Shown: positions 18,005 to 29,222 of the stretch, one piece after another
How positions within the stretch are numbered: the stretch's first letter is position 1
Layout: every line of letters begins with the position of its first letter
Assembly (NCBI GenBank): GCA_963750735.1
Contig: CAVVRY010000006.1
Location: 62,001 to 126,000, forward strand
DNA length: 64,000 nt
Origin: JANTGF01 sp963750735
GTDB lineage: Bacteria; Bacteroidota; Bacteroidia; Bacteroidales; VadinHA17
Reading direction: 5' to 3'
Translations under genes and position numbers: made by a program
The notes under the pieces: generated by a model
The model's database searches: none
What the model was told of the DNA's origin: nothing
The model's input: only the letters and a program-made list of their open reading frames with translations

Positions 18005-21000
18005 AGGATATTGTTAGGGTGGTTTCATTGGTTTTAGTCGCAACAAGCCAGTCAACATTTTCTGTAAACGGCCCAGTTAACATTTGAAGAAACACTAAAA
18101 GTAGTAGATCCAGTGTTTGCTGAAACATTTCTAGACGCAGGATTTACTACCAATTCTGGATTTGCACCCTGCTGATTAAGACTTACTGTTTGATTTCCAA
18201 CACCTGGGCCACTTAAAACTATATCTCCTGTTCTTGAATCAACACTAGAGTTTTCAGTATAATTGACTGTAAGAGTAGTCTCATTTGTTTTAACTGCATC
18301 AAACCAATTGGAACTTTCAGAAAGTGACCAGCTAATATTAGATGACACACTAAAACTTATTGACCCGGCAGACGAAGCTACAGATTGTGAACTTGGGCTT
18401 GCAAGTAAAACAGGGGTTGCACCATCCTGATTAATAGTAGCAACAACATTTGATACCCCGGGGCCAGACAAGTTAATAGAAGCTGATCGTGAATCAACAG
18501 ATAAGTTTTCATCATAAGTGACTCGAAGGGTTGCTTCATTAATCTTTGTAGCAGTTAACCAGTTTTCATTCTCCAAAAAGGTCCAAACAATGTTTGAAGA
18601 TATTGTAAAGAAAACTGTTCCCGATGCTTCAGAAACGGATTGGGAAGCTGGTGTAATTTCCAGAATTGGAGTAGCACCCTCCTGGTCCAAAGTAACTGTT
18701 TGGCTTGTCACTCCCGGTCCGGAAAATACAATATCAGATATTCTGGAATCAACAGATAAATTTTCATTATAAGTTACGGTGAGAGTAGTATTATTGATTT
18801 TACTGGCAATAAACCAATCAGAATTCTCAGTAAAATTCCAATCAATGTTAGATGTAACAATGAAATTTACACTTCCAGATGATGCAGGTACGGTTTCACT
18901 TGCCGGTGTAACTGATAGAACCGGAGTGGCAGCATCCTGATTAAATGTTACAATTTGAGTAAGTCCAGCCCCCGATAAGGTAATATTTGCAGTTCTCAGG
19001 GCTACGATTAAATTTTCATCGTATATAATTCTAAGTGTGGTGTTATCAATTTTAGTAGCAGTTAGCCAATCAGCGTTTTCAGAAATACTCCAATCAAAGT
19101 TTGAGCTTACCGAAAAGTCCATTGTGCCAGATGCGGCAGGCACTGTGGCAGTAGTTGGAGTAACAAGCAAGACTGGATCGCCGGCATTCTGATTTAAAGA
19201 AACCATCTGATCAGTAACTCCAGGCCCGGTTATAAATATAGTTGCAGTTCGTGGGTTGATGGTTTCATTTTCATCATATGTCACTGTCAGAGTTGTTTCA
19301 TTCGTTTTAACGGCATTGATCCAATCAGAAGTTTCTGTTATGCTCCAATCAATATTTGAGGAAACTGTAAATACAGTTGTACCAGATAATGCATTCACAA
19401 TTACACTTGGTGGCGACACATTTAGGAAAGGAGCCGCGGCCTCCTGATCTATGTTAATGGTTTGGTTACTAACACCTGGACCTGAAACGGTTATGGTTGC
19501 ACTTCTTGAAGCAATTGATAAATTCTCGTTATAATTAACAGTTAAGGTAGTTTCATTAGTTTTTATTGCGGTAAGCCAGCTTGAATTCTCAGATAATGTC
19601 CAGGTAATGTTTGAAGCTACGCTAAATGTTATGGATCCATCTGTTGAACTTACTACTGCACTGATAGGATTAACAATAAGAGCAGGTGTTGCACCTTCCT
19701 GTTCCAGTGTAATAACCTGATTATTTACTCCAGGTCCTGAAAGTGTGATTGTTGTTGATCGGGGAATTACAGAAATGTTTTCAGTAAAAGTGACCGTTAA
19801 GGTCGAGGCATCTGATTTATTAGCAATAATCCATGAATCCCCACCTGAAAAAGTCCAATCCACATTTGAATTAACTGCAAAGCCAAATGTGCCTGAAGAT
19901 GACCCTACAGTTTGAGATTCAGGTGTTACTAGTTAAAACAGGTGTGGCACCTTCCTGCGTAATAGTAAGGGTTCTGGTTATACCACCCCCTGCAATAGAA
20001 AGAACAGCAGCTCTTGAATTAATTGAGAGATTTTCGCTACTTGCTGTGACACTGAAATAGTTTGGCTATTGTTTCCTGTATTCGGAGTAACATTCAGCCA
20101 GGATGGAATTCCGGTAATATTCCAAGTTACATTTGCGGAAGTTAAAACAAAGGATCCATTGCTTCCATTCGCAGATCCCAGAGTTAGAGTATTTGGACTC
20201 ACTTCAAGCGAAGGTGCCCCCGCCTGAGTAACGGTAACGGTTCTTGTAATACCACTGCCGATAACGGTAATAGTTCCAACACGTTCCACGGTAGAAGGAT
20301 TAGCACTATTAGCAGTTACTGTAATGGATTGGTTTGCACTACCGGATATAGGATTAATATCCAGCCAACCTGCGTCATCGGAGAGAGTCCATGAAGTATT
20401 TTCCACATTTATGTCAAAGCTACCAGAGCTGCTGGTATATGGGAGAACAATGCTTGAAGTACTAACAGTAAGAGAAGGAGCCCCTGCCTGGGTAATTGTC
20501 ACAGTAGAGGAAAGGGTACCATCAGATACAGTAAGTGTAGCAGATCTGGCTAAAGTAGACGGGTTCACAGCATTTGTGGTCACGGTAATAGACTCGGAAG
20601 TACTTCCTGAAGTATTTGAGATATTTATCCATGTAGGCATCCCTGTAATATTCCAGGTGATATTCGCGGAGGTGATGTTGAAAGCCCCGGAACTACCACT
20701 GTGTATAGGCCAGGTTTACACTGGAAGGATTCACTGAAAGGTCAGAAGCTCCTTCCTGGGTAACATTAACAGTCCTTGAAATTCCAGCCCCGGAGATTGT
20801 AATAATTGCAGCTCGGGTATTGGTAGATGGATTTTCAGAAACAGCTGTTACAGTAATGGTTTGATTGGCAGAACCAGAAGTAGAACTAACGTTAAGCCAT
20901 GTTTGACTGCTTGAAACAGACCATGTAACATTCGCAGAAGTAATATCAAAAGTAGCGGTACTTGAACTTTGGAAAGCCAGGGTTAGGTTGGTAGGATTCA

Positions 21001-24000
21001 CCTCGAGTGAAGGAGCACCCGCCTGAGTAACAATAATAGCATGAGAAATAGTTCCATCGGTGACCGTTACAGTAGCATTTCTGGATGAAGTGCCTGGATT
21101 CGTTTGATTAGCAGTTACAGTAATAGTCTGTGAATTACTACCTGAAGCAGGAGAAACATTGAGCCATGTTTGACTGGAGGACACCGTCCAGGAAGTATTT
21201 TCAGAAGTCAGGCTGAAAGTTGCATTGCTACCACTTAAATAGGCTATTGAAAGGCTTGTGCTGCCCACCTCGAGGAGAGGTGCACCCGCTTGAGTTACTG
21301 TTAGTGTGCGAGAAAGACTTGCACCATCGGTAACCGTAAGTGTAGCACTTCTGGCAGTAGTTGTAGGATTATCAGAATTCGCAGTAACAATCACTGATTG
21401 ATTATCTGTACCTGCAGCAGGAATAACATTCAACCAGGTAGGTATTCCATTAATGCTCCATGATACATTTGCTGAGATGACATTAAAGCCAGCATTACTA
21501 CCATTGGAGTAGCCAAGGTTTAGTGAAGCAGAACTAATCTCAAGTGAAGGAGCACCGGCTTGAGTAGCGGTAACGGTTCTGGTGATACCACTACCGGTAA
21601 CAGTGATAGTACCAACGCGTTCAGCAGTTGCAGGATTAGCACTATTAGCCGTTACAGTAATGGATTGGTTTGCACTACCAGATACAGGACTAATATCCAG
21701 CCAACCTGCATCATCGGAGAGAGTCCATGAAGTATTCTCCACATTTATGTCAAAGCTACCAGAGCTACTGGTATATGGGAGAGCAATGCTTGAAGTACTA
21801 ACAGTAAGAGAAGGAGCCCCTGCCTGGGTAATTGTCACAGTAGAGGAAAGGGTACCATCAGATACAGTAAGTGTAGCAGATCTGGCTAAAGTAGACGGGT
21901 TCACAGCATTTGTGGTCACAGTAATAGACTCGGAAGTACTTCCTGAAGTATTTGAGATATTTATCCATGTAGGCATCCCTGTAATATTCCAGGTGATATT
22001 CGCAGAGGTGATATTGAAAGCCCCGGAACTGCCACTTGTATAGGCCAGGTTTACACTGGAAGGATTCACTGAAAGGTCAGAAGCTCCTTCCTGGGTAACA
22101 TTAACAGTCCTTGAGATTCCAGCCCCGGAGATTGTAATAATTGCAGCTCGGGTATTGGTAGATGGATTTTCAGAAACAGCTGTTACAGTAATGGTTTGAT
22201 TGGCAGAACCAGAAGTAGAACTAACGTTAAGCCATGTTTGACTGCTTGAAACAGACCATGTAACATTCGCAGAAGTAATATCAAAAGTAGCGGTACTTGA
22301 ACTTTGGAAAGCCAGGGTTAGGTTGGTAGGATTCACCTCGAGTGAAGGAGCACCCGCCTGAGTAACAATAATAGCATGAGAAATAGTTCCATCGGTGACC
22401 GTTACAGTAGCATTTCTGGATGAAGTGCCTGGATTCGTTTGATTAGCAGTTACAGTAATAGTCTGTGAATTACTACCTGAAGCAGGAGAAACATTGAGCC
22501 ATGTTTGACTGGAGGACACCGTCCATGAAGTATTTTCAGAAGTCAGGCTGAAAGTTGCATTGCTGCCACTTAAATAGGCTATTGAAAGGCTTGTGCTGCC
22601 CACCTCGAGGAGAGGTGCACCCGCCTGGGTTATTGCTAAGTAAGGGTAAACTTCCACCACCGGTAACAGTCAAAGTGTAGCACTTCTTGCAGTAGTTCTG
22701 GATTATCATCGAATTCGTAAATAACAGATAACTAGTTTGAGAACTTGTGCCTGTAGAAGGAATAACATTTAGCCATGAAGGTATACCAGTAATAGCTCCA
22801 TGAGACATTTGCTGAAGTGACATTAAAGCCAGTCATTACTACCATTTAGATAGCCAGGTTCAGTGCAGCTGGGGCTAACTCCAGTGAAGGAGCCCCGGCC
22901 TGAGTAGCGGTAACAGTTCTGGTGATACCGCTACCGGTAACAGTAATAGTTCCAACGCGTTCAGCGGTTGAAGGATTAGCACTGTTAGCAGTGACAGTAA
23001 TGGATTGGTTTGCACTACCAGATACAGGACTAATATCCAGCCAACCTGCATCATCGGAGAGAGTCCATGAAGTATTTTCCACATTTATGTCAAAGCTACC
23101 AGAGCTACTGGTATATGGGAGAGCAATGCTTGAAGTACTAACAGTAAGAGAAGGAGCCCCTGCCTGGGTAATGGTCACAGTAGTGGAAAGTGTACCATCA
23201 GTGATGGTAAGCGTAGCTGACCTTGCGGTAGTTGATGGGTTGATTTCCGTTGTAGTAACTGTAATAGACTGAGAACTACTACCAGAAGAAGCAGAAAGAG
23301 AAATCCATGCTGGTGGGGGTGTAATATTCCAGGTGATATTTGCAGAGGTAATATTGAAAGCTCCTGCACTACCTGGAATATGCCAGGTTCACCTAGAAGG
23401 ATTAACAGAAAGATCAGAGGCCCCATCCTGAGTCACATTAACAGTCCGAGTAATACCAGCACCAGTAATAGTGATCACTGCGGACCGTGCACTTGTAGAA
23501 GGATTGGCAGAGACAGCAGTAACTGTGATAGTCTGACTGGAAGAACCAGATAGAAGAACTAACAGTTGATCCAGGTTTCACTTGAAGAAACAGCCCAGTT
23601 AACATTGGCGGCAGTAATATCAAAGGTAGCAGTACTTGAACTCTGGAAAGCCAGTGTAATACCCGTTGGACTCACTTCCAGGGAAGGAGCACCATCCTGA
23701 GTAACCACCACTGAATGAGAAATTGTTCCATTTGTGACAGTGACGGTAGCACTTCTGGTTGTAGTACCGGGGTTATCGGTATTTGCCGTAACCGTAACTA
23801 GCAGAGAACTGGAACCAGATAGAGGAGATACGTCGAGCCAGGTTTGACTGCTGGAGGAACTGTCCAGGAAGTATTTTCAGAAGTTACATTGAATAAAGCA
23901 TTACTACCACTCTGATAGGTAATGGATAAACTGGTAGTGCTTACCTCCAGTAGAGGAGCCCCTGCCTGGGTTAACTGTAACAGTTCGTGTGATACCACCA

Positions 24001-27000
24001 CCAGAAATAGTCAGAGATTAGCACTTCTTTCCGTGGTAGCTGGATTATCTTCATTAGCTGTTACAGAAACAGTTGGGTAACTGGAACCAGTAGAGGGACT
24101 AACATTTAGCCAGGAAGGGATACCTGTATATACTCCAGGAAACATTTGCTGAAGTTACATGGTAAAGGAATCGTTGCTGCCATTTAGATAGGCCAGGTCA
24201 GTGTACTGGGGTATCACTTCCAGTGAAGGAGCTCCTGCCTGTGTAACGGTAACGGTTCTGGTAATTCCACTACCAGTAACAGTAATAGTTCCTATTCGTT
24301 CCAGTAGTCATCAGGATTATACTGTTGTGGCAGTGACAGTAATGGATTGGTTTGCACTACCGGAGACAGGAATAACATCCAGCCATGCGGCATCATCGGA
24401 TAATAGTCCATGAAGTATTTTCAGAAGCCACATCAAAGCCACCAGTACTGCTGGTATATGGCAAGTGCAATACTGGAAGTACTACAGTAAGAGAAGGAGC
24501 CCCTGCCTGGGTAATGGTCACAGTTGATGGAAAGGGTACCATCCGTGATGGTAAGTGTGGCTGACCTTGGCGTAGTAGATGGATTAACTTCTGTTGTGGT
24601 CACTGTAATAGACTGTGAACTACTACCAGAAGAAGCAGAAAGAGAAATCCATGCTGGTGGCGCTGTAATATTCCAGTTGATATTTGCAGAGGTAATATTG
24701 AAAGCTCCGGAACTACCACTGGTATATGCCAGGTTCACCGTAGTTGGATTAACAGATAGATCAGTGGCCCCAGCCTGAGTAACATTAACAGTCCGAGTAA
24801 TACTTCGCCCGGTGACAGTAACAATGGCAGCCCGTGTGCTGGTGGTAGGATTTTCACTAGTAGCCGTAACAGTGATAGTCTGGTTGGCAGATCCAGTAGA
24901 AGAACTAACAGTGAGCCAGGTCTATCACTTAAGAAACATTCCAGGTAACATTGGCAGAAGTAATATCAAAAGTAGCAGTACTGGAGCTTGGAAAGCCAGT
25001 GTAAGACCCGTTGGGCTCACTTCCAGTGAAGGAGCCCCAGCCTGAGTAACAATCATAGCATGAGAAATTGTTCCATTGGTAACAGTCACGGTAGCAGTTC
25101 TGGTTGTAGTGTCAGGATTATCGATATTAGCAGTAACCGTAACAGCAGAAGAACTTGCCACCAGAAGAGGAGATACGTCGAGCCAGGTTTGACTGCTGGA
25201 GACTGTCCAGGAAGTATTTTCAGAAGTTACATTGAATAAAGCGTTACTACCACTCTGATAGGTAATGGATAAGCTGGTAGTGCTTACCTCCAGTAGAGGA
25301 GCCCCGCCTGGGTGACAGTAACAGTTCGTGTAATACCGCCACCAGAAATAGTCAGAGTGTAGCAATTCTTTCGGTGAAGTAGTGGATTATCATAATTAGC
25401 TGTAACAGAGATAGATTGGGTACTGGAACCAGGAGAGGTACTACATTTAGCCAGGAAGGAATGCCTGTAATACTCCAGGAAACATTTGCAGAAGTAATGG
25501 TGAAAGAATCGTTGCTGCCATTTACATAGGCCAAGCAAGGGTACTGGAGTGCTCACTTCCAGCGAAGGAGCCCCAGCCTGAGTAACGGTAACGGTTCTGG
25601 ATGATTCCACTACCGTAACAGTAATGGTTCCTATTCGTTCAATAGTGTCAGGGTTATCTGCTGTAGCAGTTACAGTAATGGATTGGTTTGTCATTACCGG
25701 AGACAGGAATAACATCTAGCCAACCGGCATTATCTGATAAGAGTCCAGGAAGTATTTTCAGCAGTCATATCAAAGCTGCCAGAGCTACTGGTATATAGGG
25801 AGAGCAATGCTTGAAGTACTCACAGTAAGTGAAGGGGCCCCTGCCTGGGTAATGGTAACAGTAGAGAAAAGTGTACCATCGGTAATAGTAAGCGTAGCGG
25901 ACCTGGCAAGGTAGTATGGATTCATTTCCGTTGTGGTAACTGTAATAGACTGAGAACTATTACCAGAAGAAGCAGAGAGAGAAATCCATGCTGGTGGGGG
26001 TGTAATATTCCAGGTAATATTTGCAGAGGTAATATTGAAAGCTCCTTCACTACCACTGGTATATGCCAGGTTCACCGTAGTTGGATTAACAGATAGATCA
26101 GTGGCCCCAGCCTGAGTAACATTAACAGTCCGAGTAATACCTGCTCCGGTGATAGTAATAATGGCAGCTCTTGCGCTGGTAGTAGGATTTTCACTAGTAG
26201 CGGTAACAGTGATGGTCTGATTGGCTGATCCAGATAGAAGAACTGACAGTGAGCCATGTCTGATCACTAGAGATCATGTCCATGTAACATTCGCAGAAGT
26301 AATATCAAAAGTAGCAGTACTGAATGCTTGGAACGCCAGTGTAAGACCCGTTGGGCTTACTTCCAGGGAAGGAGCCCCAGTCCTGAGTAACAATAATATA
26401 TGAGATATAGTACCATTAGTAACAGTCACTGTAGCAGACCTGGTTGTAGTTTCGGGATTATCGGTAATTGCAGTAACCGTAACAGCTGAAGAACTTGACT
26501 CCAGAAGTAGGCGATACGTCGAGCCAGGTTTGACTGCTGGAAACTGTCCAGGAAGTGTTTTCTGAAGTTATATTAAATTGAGCATCACTGCTATTCTGGT
26601 AGGTAATGGACAGACTGGTTGTGCTTACTTCCAAGAGATGGGCCCCAGCCTGGGTGACAGTAACAGTTTGAGTAAGACCAGCACCCTCGACAGAGAGTGT
26701 AGCAATTCTAGTTGAAGTAGTAGGATTATCAGAGTTGGCGGTTACCAGGATAGATTGAATATCAGAACCAGTAGCAGGTACAACATTAAGCCAGGAAGGA
26801 ATACCATTTACGATCCAGGTAAGATTTGCAGAAGTAATGGTGAAAGAATTGTTACTGCCATCTGCATAGGCCAAACCCAGGGTAGGAGTGCTCACAGAAA
26901 GAGAAGGCGCCCCTGCCTGAGTAACAGTAATAGTTCTTGTAATACTACTACCTATAACGGTAATAGTTCCGATACGTTCCACGGAAGTCGGATTATCGCT

Positions 27001-27873
27001 GTCAGAAGAGGCTGTAATGGTAAGATCGCCGCTACCAGTAGCAATATCTACATCAAGCCAGGTCTGATCACTTGTTATATTCCAGGATGTATTTTCAGAG
27101 GTAATATTGAACGTATTACTACTGCCACTGGTGTAAGCTAGCCCTAAACTTGATGGAGTGACATTCAAGGTGGGAGCTCCGGCTTGAGTAATTGTGACAA
27201 TTTCCGATAATCCGTTTCCTGCAATAGTCAAAGATGCAGATCTCTCTGAAGATGTAGGATTGACTTCAATTGTTGTTACAGTAATTGACTCAGAAGCAGT
27301 ACCAGAAGTATTGGATAAATCAATCCAGTCAGGCTTACCTGTAATGCTCCATGAAACATTTTCTGAAGTAATATTGAAACCACTACTATTGCCAATGCCG
27401 TATGCAAGATTAATATCCGTGGGAGCAACTTGCAGTAAATATATTAATCCAGCAAGTTCAGCAGAAGCAGTACCGCTAGCTGTAAATACCGGGGTAGTTG
27501 ATGGATAAGTAGGAGTTACAATATCTGCTTCTGTATCAGAACTTGAATCCCAAAGTTGATAGAATATTGGATTACCCAGAGTAAATCCATCCGTTTCCGG
27601 AGTCAGCTCATCATCTTTTGAGGTCACAATACTTAGATAGACAACACCAGTTAAGGTTTCGGTTAAAACACCTGCTCCTACACAATTACTCCCATCATAA
27701 ATACCAATTTCATCCCCAACCTCTAAATCGATGCCGTTAATGGTAGCTGCAGTAATATAAAAATTCATATGGTCTACGCCATTGCCGGTCCAATTGGGAA
27801 TAAAGTGGACTTGGCCAAGTAAACTGCTGCTAGCTATGATACCAAAAAGTATGGTGAAGAGTATCCTTTTCAT
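15839..27873 (-). CDS. Giant T9SS-secreted BACON-repeat protein (frame broken by indels)
   Basis: The parts read as one gene of 12,035 bp, about 4,000 residues. It starts at an ATG at 27873 with signal peptide MKRILFTILFGIIASSSLLGQ and a WTGNG-DHMN module. It continues with roughly 40 BACON-like beta-sandwich repeats of 85-90 residues and ends in a T9SS type A sorting domain. BACON domains occur in Bacteroidota surface proteins and carbohydrate enzymes. A cell-surface adhesin or binding role is inferred; no catalytic domain was seen. As sequenced the frame is broken at least at about 17963, 18070, 19932, 20053, 20701 and 22640, and many times at 22.6-26.5 kb. The frame resumes each time in homologous sequence. 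Whether the protein is made depends on whether these indels are real. It starts 32 bp after the other giant gene ends. Confidence 0.75.
16120..19930 (-). repeat. Array of about 15 type A BACON-like repeats
   Basis: About fifteen units of roughly 255 bp, eight upstream and seven downstream of the frameshifts near 18.0 kb. At DNA level they are clearly diverged from each other, so this block is older or under less homogenisation than the block at 20-27 kb. Confidence 0.8.
18052..19863 (-). CDS. Internal open segment of the giant BACON-repeat protein (type A repeats)
   Basis: 603 residues in eight type A repeats of about 85 residues. Each repeat has SNxxW, then a second W about 9 residues later, an LxVxYxEN strand, Rxxxixxxxxxv and a final Q with GATP linker. 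That is the standard BACON pattern. One extra T near 18070 ends the frame in the middle of a repeat, whose remaining half (ENVDWLVATKTNE) continues in another frame. Asparagines and threonines dominate and cysteine is absent, as usual for exported beta-repeat rods. Confidence 0.75.
   Translation of the reverse strand: MDWTFSGGDSWIIANKSDASTLTVTFTENISVIPRSTTITLSGPGVNNQVITLEQEGATPALIVNPISAVVSSTDGSITFSVASNITWTLSENSSWLTAIKTNETTLTVNYNENLSIASRSATITVSGPGVSNQTINIDQEAAAPFLNVSPPSVIVNALSGTTVFTVSSNIDWSITETSDWINAVKTNETTLTVTYDENETINPRTATIFITGPGVTDQMVSLNQNAGDPVLLVTPTTATVPAASGTMDFSVSSNFDWSISENADWLTATKIDNTTLRIIYDENLIVALRTANITLSGAGLTQIVTFNQDAATPVLSVTPASETVPASSGSVNFIVTSNIDWNFTENSDWFIASKINNTTLTVTYNENLSVDSRISDIVFSGPGVTSQTVTLDQEGATPILEITPASQSVSEASGTVFFTISSNIVWTFLENENWLTATKINEATLRVTYDENLSVDSRSASINLSGPGVSNVVATINQDGATPVLLASPSSQSVASSAGSISFSVSSNISWSLSESSNWFDAVKTNETTLTVNYTENSSVDSRTGDIVLSGPGVGNQTVSLNQQGANPELVVNPASRNVSANTGSTTFSVSSNVNWAVYRKC
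20221..21298 (-). repeat. First copy of a near-identical direct repeat in the BACON block
   Basis: This stretch recurs at about +1,335 bp (21556..22634) with few differences, strongest from about 20300 on. One unit of the pattern covers about five BACON domains. An extra G at 20701 in this copy breaks the frame; the other copy lacks it. Confidence 0.8.
21556..22634 (-). repeat. Second copy of the near-identical direct repeat
   Basis: Mate of 20221..21298. It lies inside a 655-residue open segment (20693..22660). Part of the same unit appears a third time near 22860..23170. Similarity ends abruptly near 22640, where the reading frame also collapses. Confidence 0.8.
22640..26480 (-). repeat. 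Type B BACON repeats with heavy frame disruption
   Basis: All the BACON strands can be recognised here, but in constantly changing frames. Short open segments lie at 22846..23178, 24433..24738, 24925..25365, 25284..25715 and 25785..26267. Each disruption is a small insertion or deletion relative to sister repeats, about one per 100-250 bp, far denser than elsewhere. Confidence 0.75.
26458..27873 (-). CDS. N-terminal open segment of the giant BACON-repeat protein
   Basis: 471 uninterrupted residues. A cleavable signal ends at LLGQ (about residue 21). Next, about residues 22-140, comes a module with NWTGNGVDHMNFYI, LEVGDEIGIYDG, NCVGAGVL and a late YQLWDSSSDTEAD. Its clear relative sits in the neighbouring giant protein. 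Four type B BACON-like repeats follow, each with an NxxW core and an RxATLxV or RIGTITV strand ending in VTQAGA. The segment ends by frameshift near 26490, where the next repeats continue in another frame. Confidence 0.85.
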   Translation of the reverse strand: MKRILFTILFGIIASSSLLGQVHFIPNWTGNGVDHMNFYITAATINGIDLEVGDEIGIYDGSNCVGAGVLTETLTGVVYLSIVTSKDDELTPETDGFTLGNPIFYQLWDSSSDTEADIVTPTYPSTTPVFTASGTASAELAGLIYLLQVAPTDINLAYGIGNSSGFNITSENVSWSITGKPDWIDLSNTSGTASESITVTTIEVNPTSSERSASLTIAGNGLSEIVTITQAGAPTLNVTPSSLGLAYTSGSSNTFNITSENTSWNITSDQTWLDVDIATGSGDLTITASSDSDNPTSVERIGTITVIGSSITRTITVTQAGAPSLSVSTPTLGLAYADGSNNSFTITSANLTWIVNGIPSWLNVVPATGSDIQSILVTANSDNPTTSTRIATLSVEGAGLTQTVTVTQAGAHLLEVSTTSLSITYQNSSDAQFNITSENTSWTVSSSQTWLDVSPTSGVKFFSCYGYCNYR

Positions 27874-27905
27874 ATATAGGTTAATGAGCTTATATTAAAT
27901 TATTT

Positions 27906-29222
27906 TCAATCAAAAAATACTATTGTTTTAACTTGAACAAAGTCATTCGTAATTAATTTATAATAATATAGTCCAATTGGTACTTGTTTATTTGATTGAT
28001 CGGTTCCATCCCAAATGATTGAGTGATTTCCAGTTACTTTTTGCTGGTCAATTAATACCTTTATCTTTCTGCCAGATCTGTCATATATTTCAATCTTTAC
28101 ATTTGAATTTTCAATCAAAGAATAGGGAATTGTTGTTAGGCTATTGAATGGATTTGGATATGCGTTACCCAGTTCGTTAGCAGTTTTGTTTGCAAGTAAT
28201 TCCTTATTGATTATATCCAATAAATTCAAATTAATAACCGTAGTTTCCATCCTTTCAAAATGACTCCTGTTCTGATTATAAAACTGAATCTTTTCCACAA
28301 TATATTCTTTTTCACTGCTCTCATCCCAAACCTTGAGTTTTATATTATTTCCATTCCTAAAACCATCCTGCCATGATGTAATTGGATCGTCCATTGTAGC
28401 AGCTATAGAAATATATAAATCTCCTTCTTGCATTTTACCTATTCCCACACATTTATCTTCATCAAATAGAGCTACCTCGTCTCCAGGTTCCAATCCTTTA
28501 TCTGGCAATATATAAACATTCATATGATCATATCCATTTCCGCTCCATGATGGTTTAAAATGTACATAGTATGAATTTTCTTTAACTTTTATGTAAGATT
28601 TTGGTAAAGTGGCATAATTTATTGATGAAACTTCAGATACGTTAATTTTATATCCTTCACCAGGACTAAAACTGATGATATTATCAATCCAGCCAATGTC
28701 AGTTATATATTCAATAGCAGCACCAGTTTCATTTTGAACCTTATTCAATTGGCCGGCTGTAATAAGATCATTTACAATATCTATAGCAACTTGAGGGGTC
28801 CGATCTGGAAAACCCATTATATTCCAACCAGGTATTAAGGCAATAGAGAGGGGAGAAGAAACAAAACTTCCTGAAATATCAAGTTGAGTATCTGTATTTA
28901 CTCTGATTTTGTATCCTTCTGTGGGTTGAATTTCAGCAATGTCATAAACCCAACCTATTGGTTCAACATATTCAACTGCATCCCCTGTTTCATCCTGAAC
29001 TTTTTCAAGAAATCCACTGCTGATGAGAGTAGAAAATACATTTGACATTGATGGATCATCCGGAATAATATTACTTGACATTATATTCCAGCCTGAAGAA
29101 AGTAGTATTGTTTGATGTGCTTCAAAGTTAGCTGTAAGACTTATGTCAGCAATTGCAGAAAAAGAATAATTTGCAAGATCAGAGACATAGGAGTTATCCG
29201 AGTCATCGTGTCCAATTAACAA
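27906..29222 (-). CDS. C-terminal open segment of the giant cadherin-like protein
   Basis: About 438 residues. A remnant of an InlB-type repeat starts in the neighbouring frame (SEGGSISGGGSYSIGATVNL) and joins here after one extra base near 29207. Two tandem ~80-residue modules follow, each with GWNIM, a KVQ(D/N)ETG(A/D)A core, IGW and EGYKI. Then comes a module with SWSGNGYDHMNVYI, LEPGDEVALFDEDKCVGIG and LKVWDESSE. The end is a FlgD-like T9SS sorting domain with GNAYPNPFNSLTTI, YDRSGRKI, VPIGLYYYKL and a terminal KTIVFFD. Confidence 0.85.
   Translation of the reverse strand: MLIGHDDSDNSYVSDLANYSFSAIADISLTANFEAHQTILLSSGWNIMSSNIIPDDPSMSNVFSTLISSGFLEKVQDETGDAVEYVEPIGWVYDIAEIQPTEGYKIRVNTDTQLDISGSFVSSPLSIALIPGWNIMGFPDRTPQVAIDIVNDLITAGQLNKVQNETGAAIEYITDIGWIDNIISFSPGEGYKINVSEVSSINYATLPKSYIKVKENSYYVHFKPSWSGNGYDHMNVYILPDKGLEPGDEVALFDEDKCVGIGKMQEGDLYISIAATMDDPITSWQDGFRNGNNIKLKVWDESSEKEYIVEKIQFYNQNRSHFERMETTVINLNLLDIINKELLANKTANELGNAYPNPFNSLTTIPYSLIENSNVKIEIYDRSGRKIKVLIDQQKVTGNHSIIWDGTDQSNKQVPIGLYYYKLITNDFVQVKTIVFFD

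Noticed and set aside
20324..24413. Long plus-strand frames (up to 153 residues) opposite the BACON repeats
   Set aside because: Opposite-strand shadows caused by biased codon use in repeats.
15839..27873. Ancient pseudogene
   Set aside because: Signal peptide and sorting domain are intact, and no stop from base substitution was noticed; all resolved breaks are indels.
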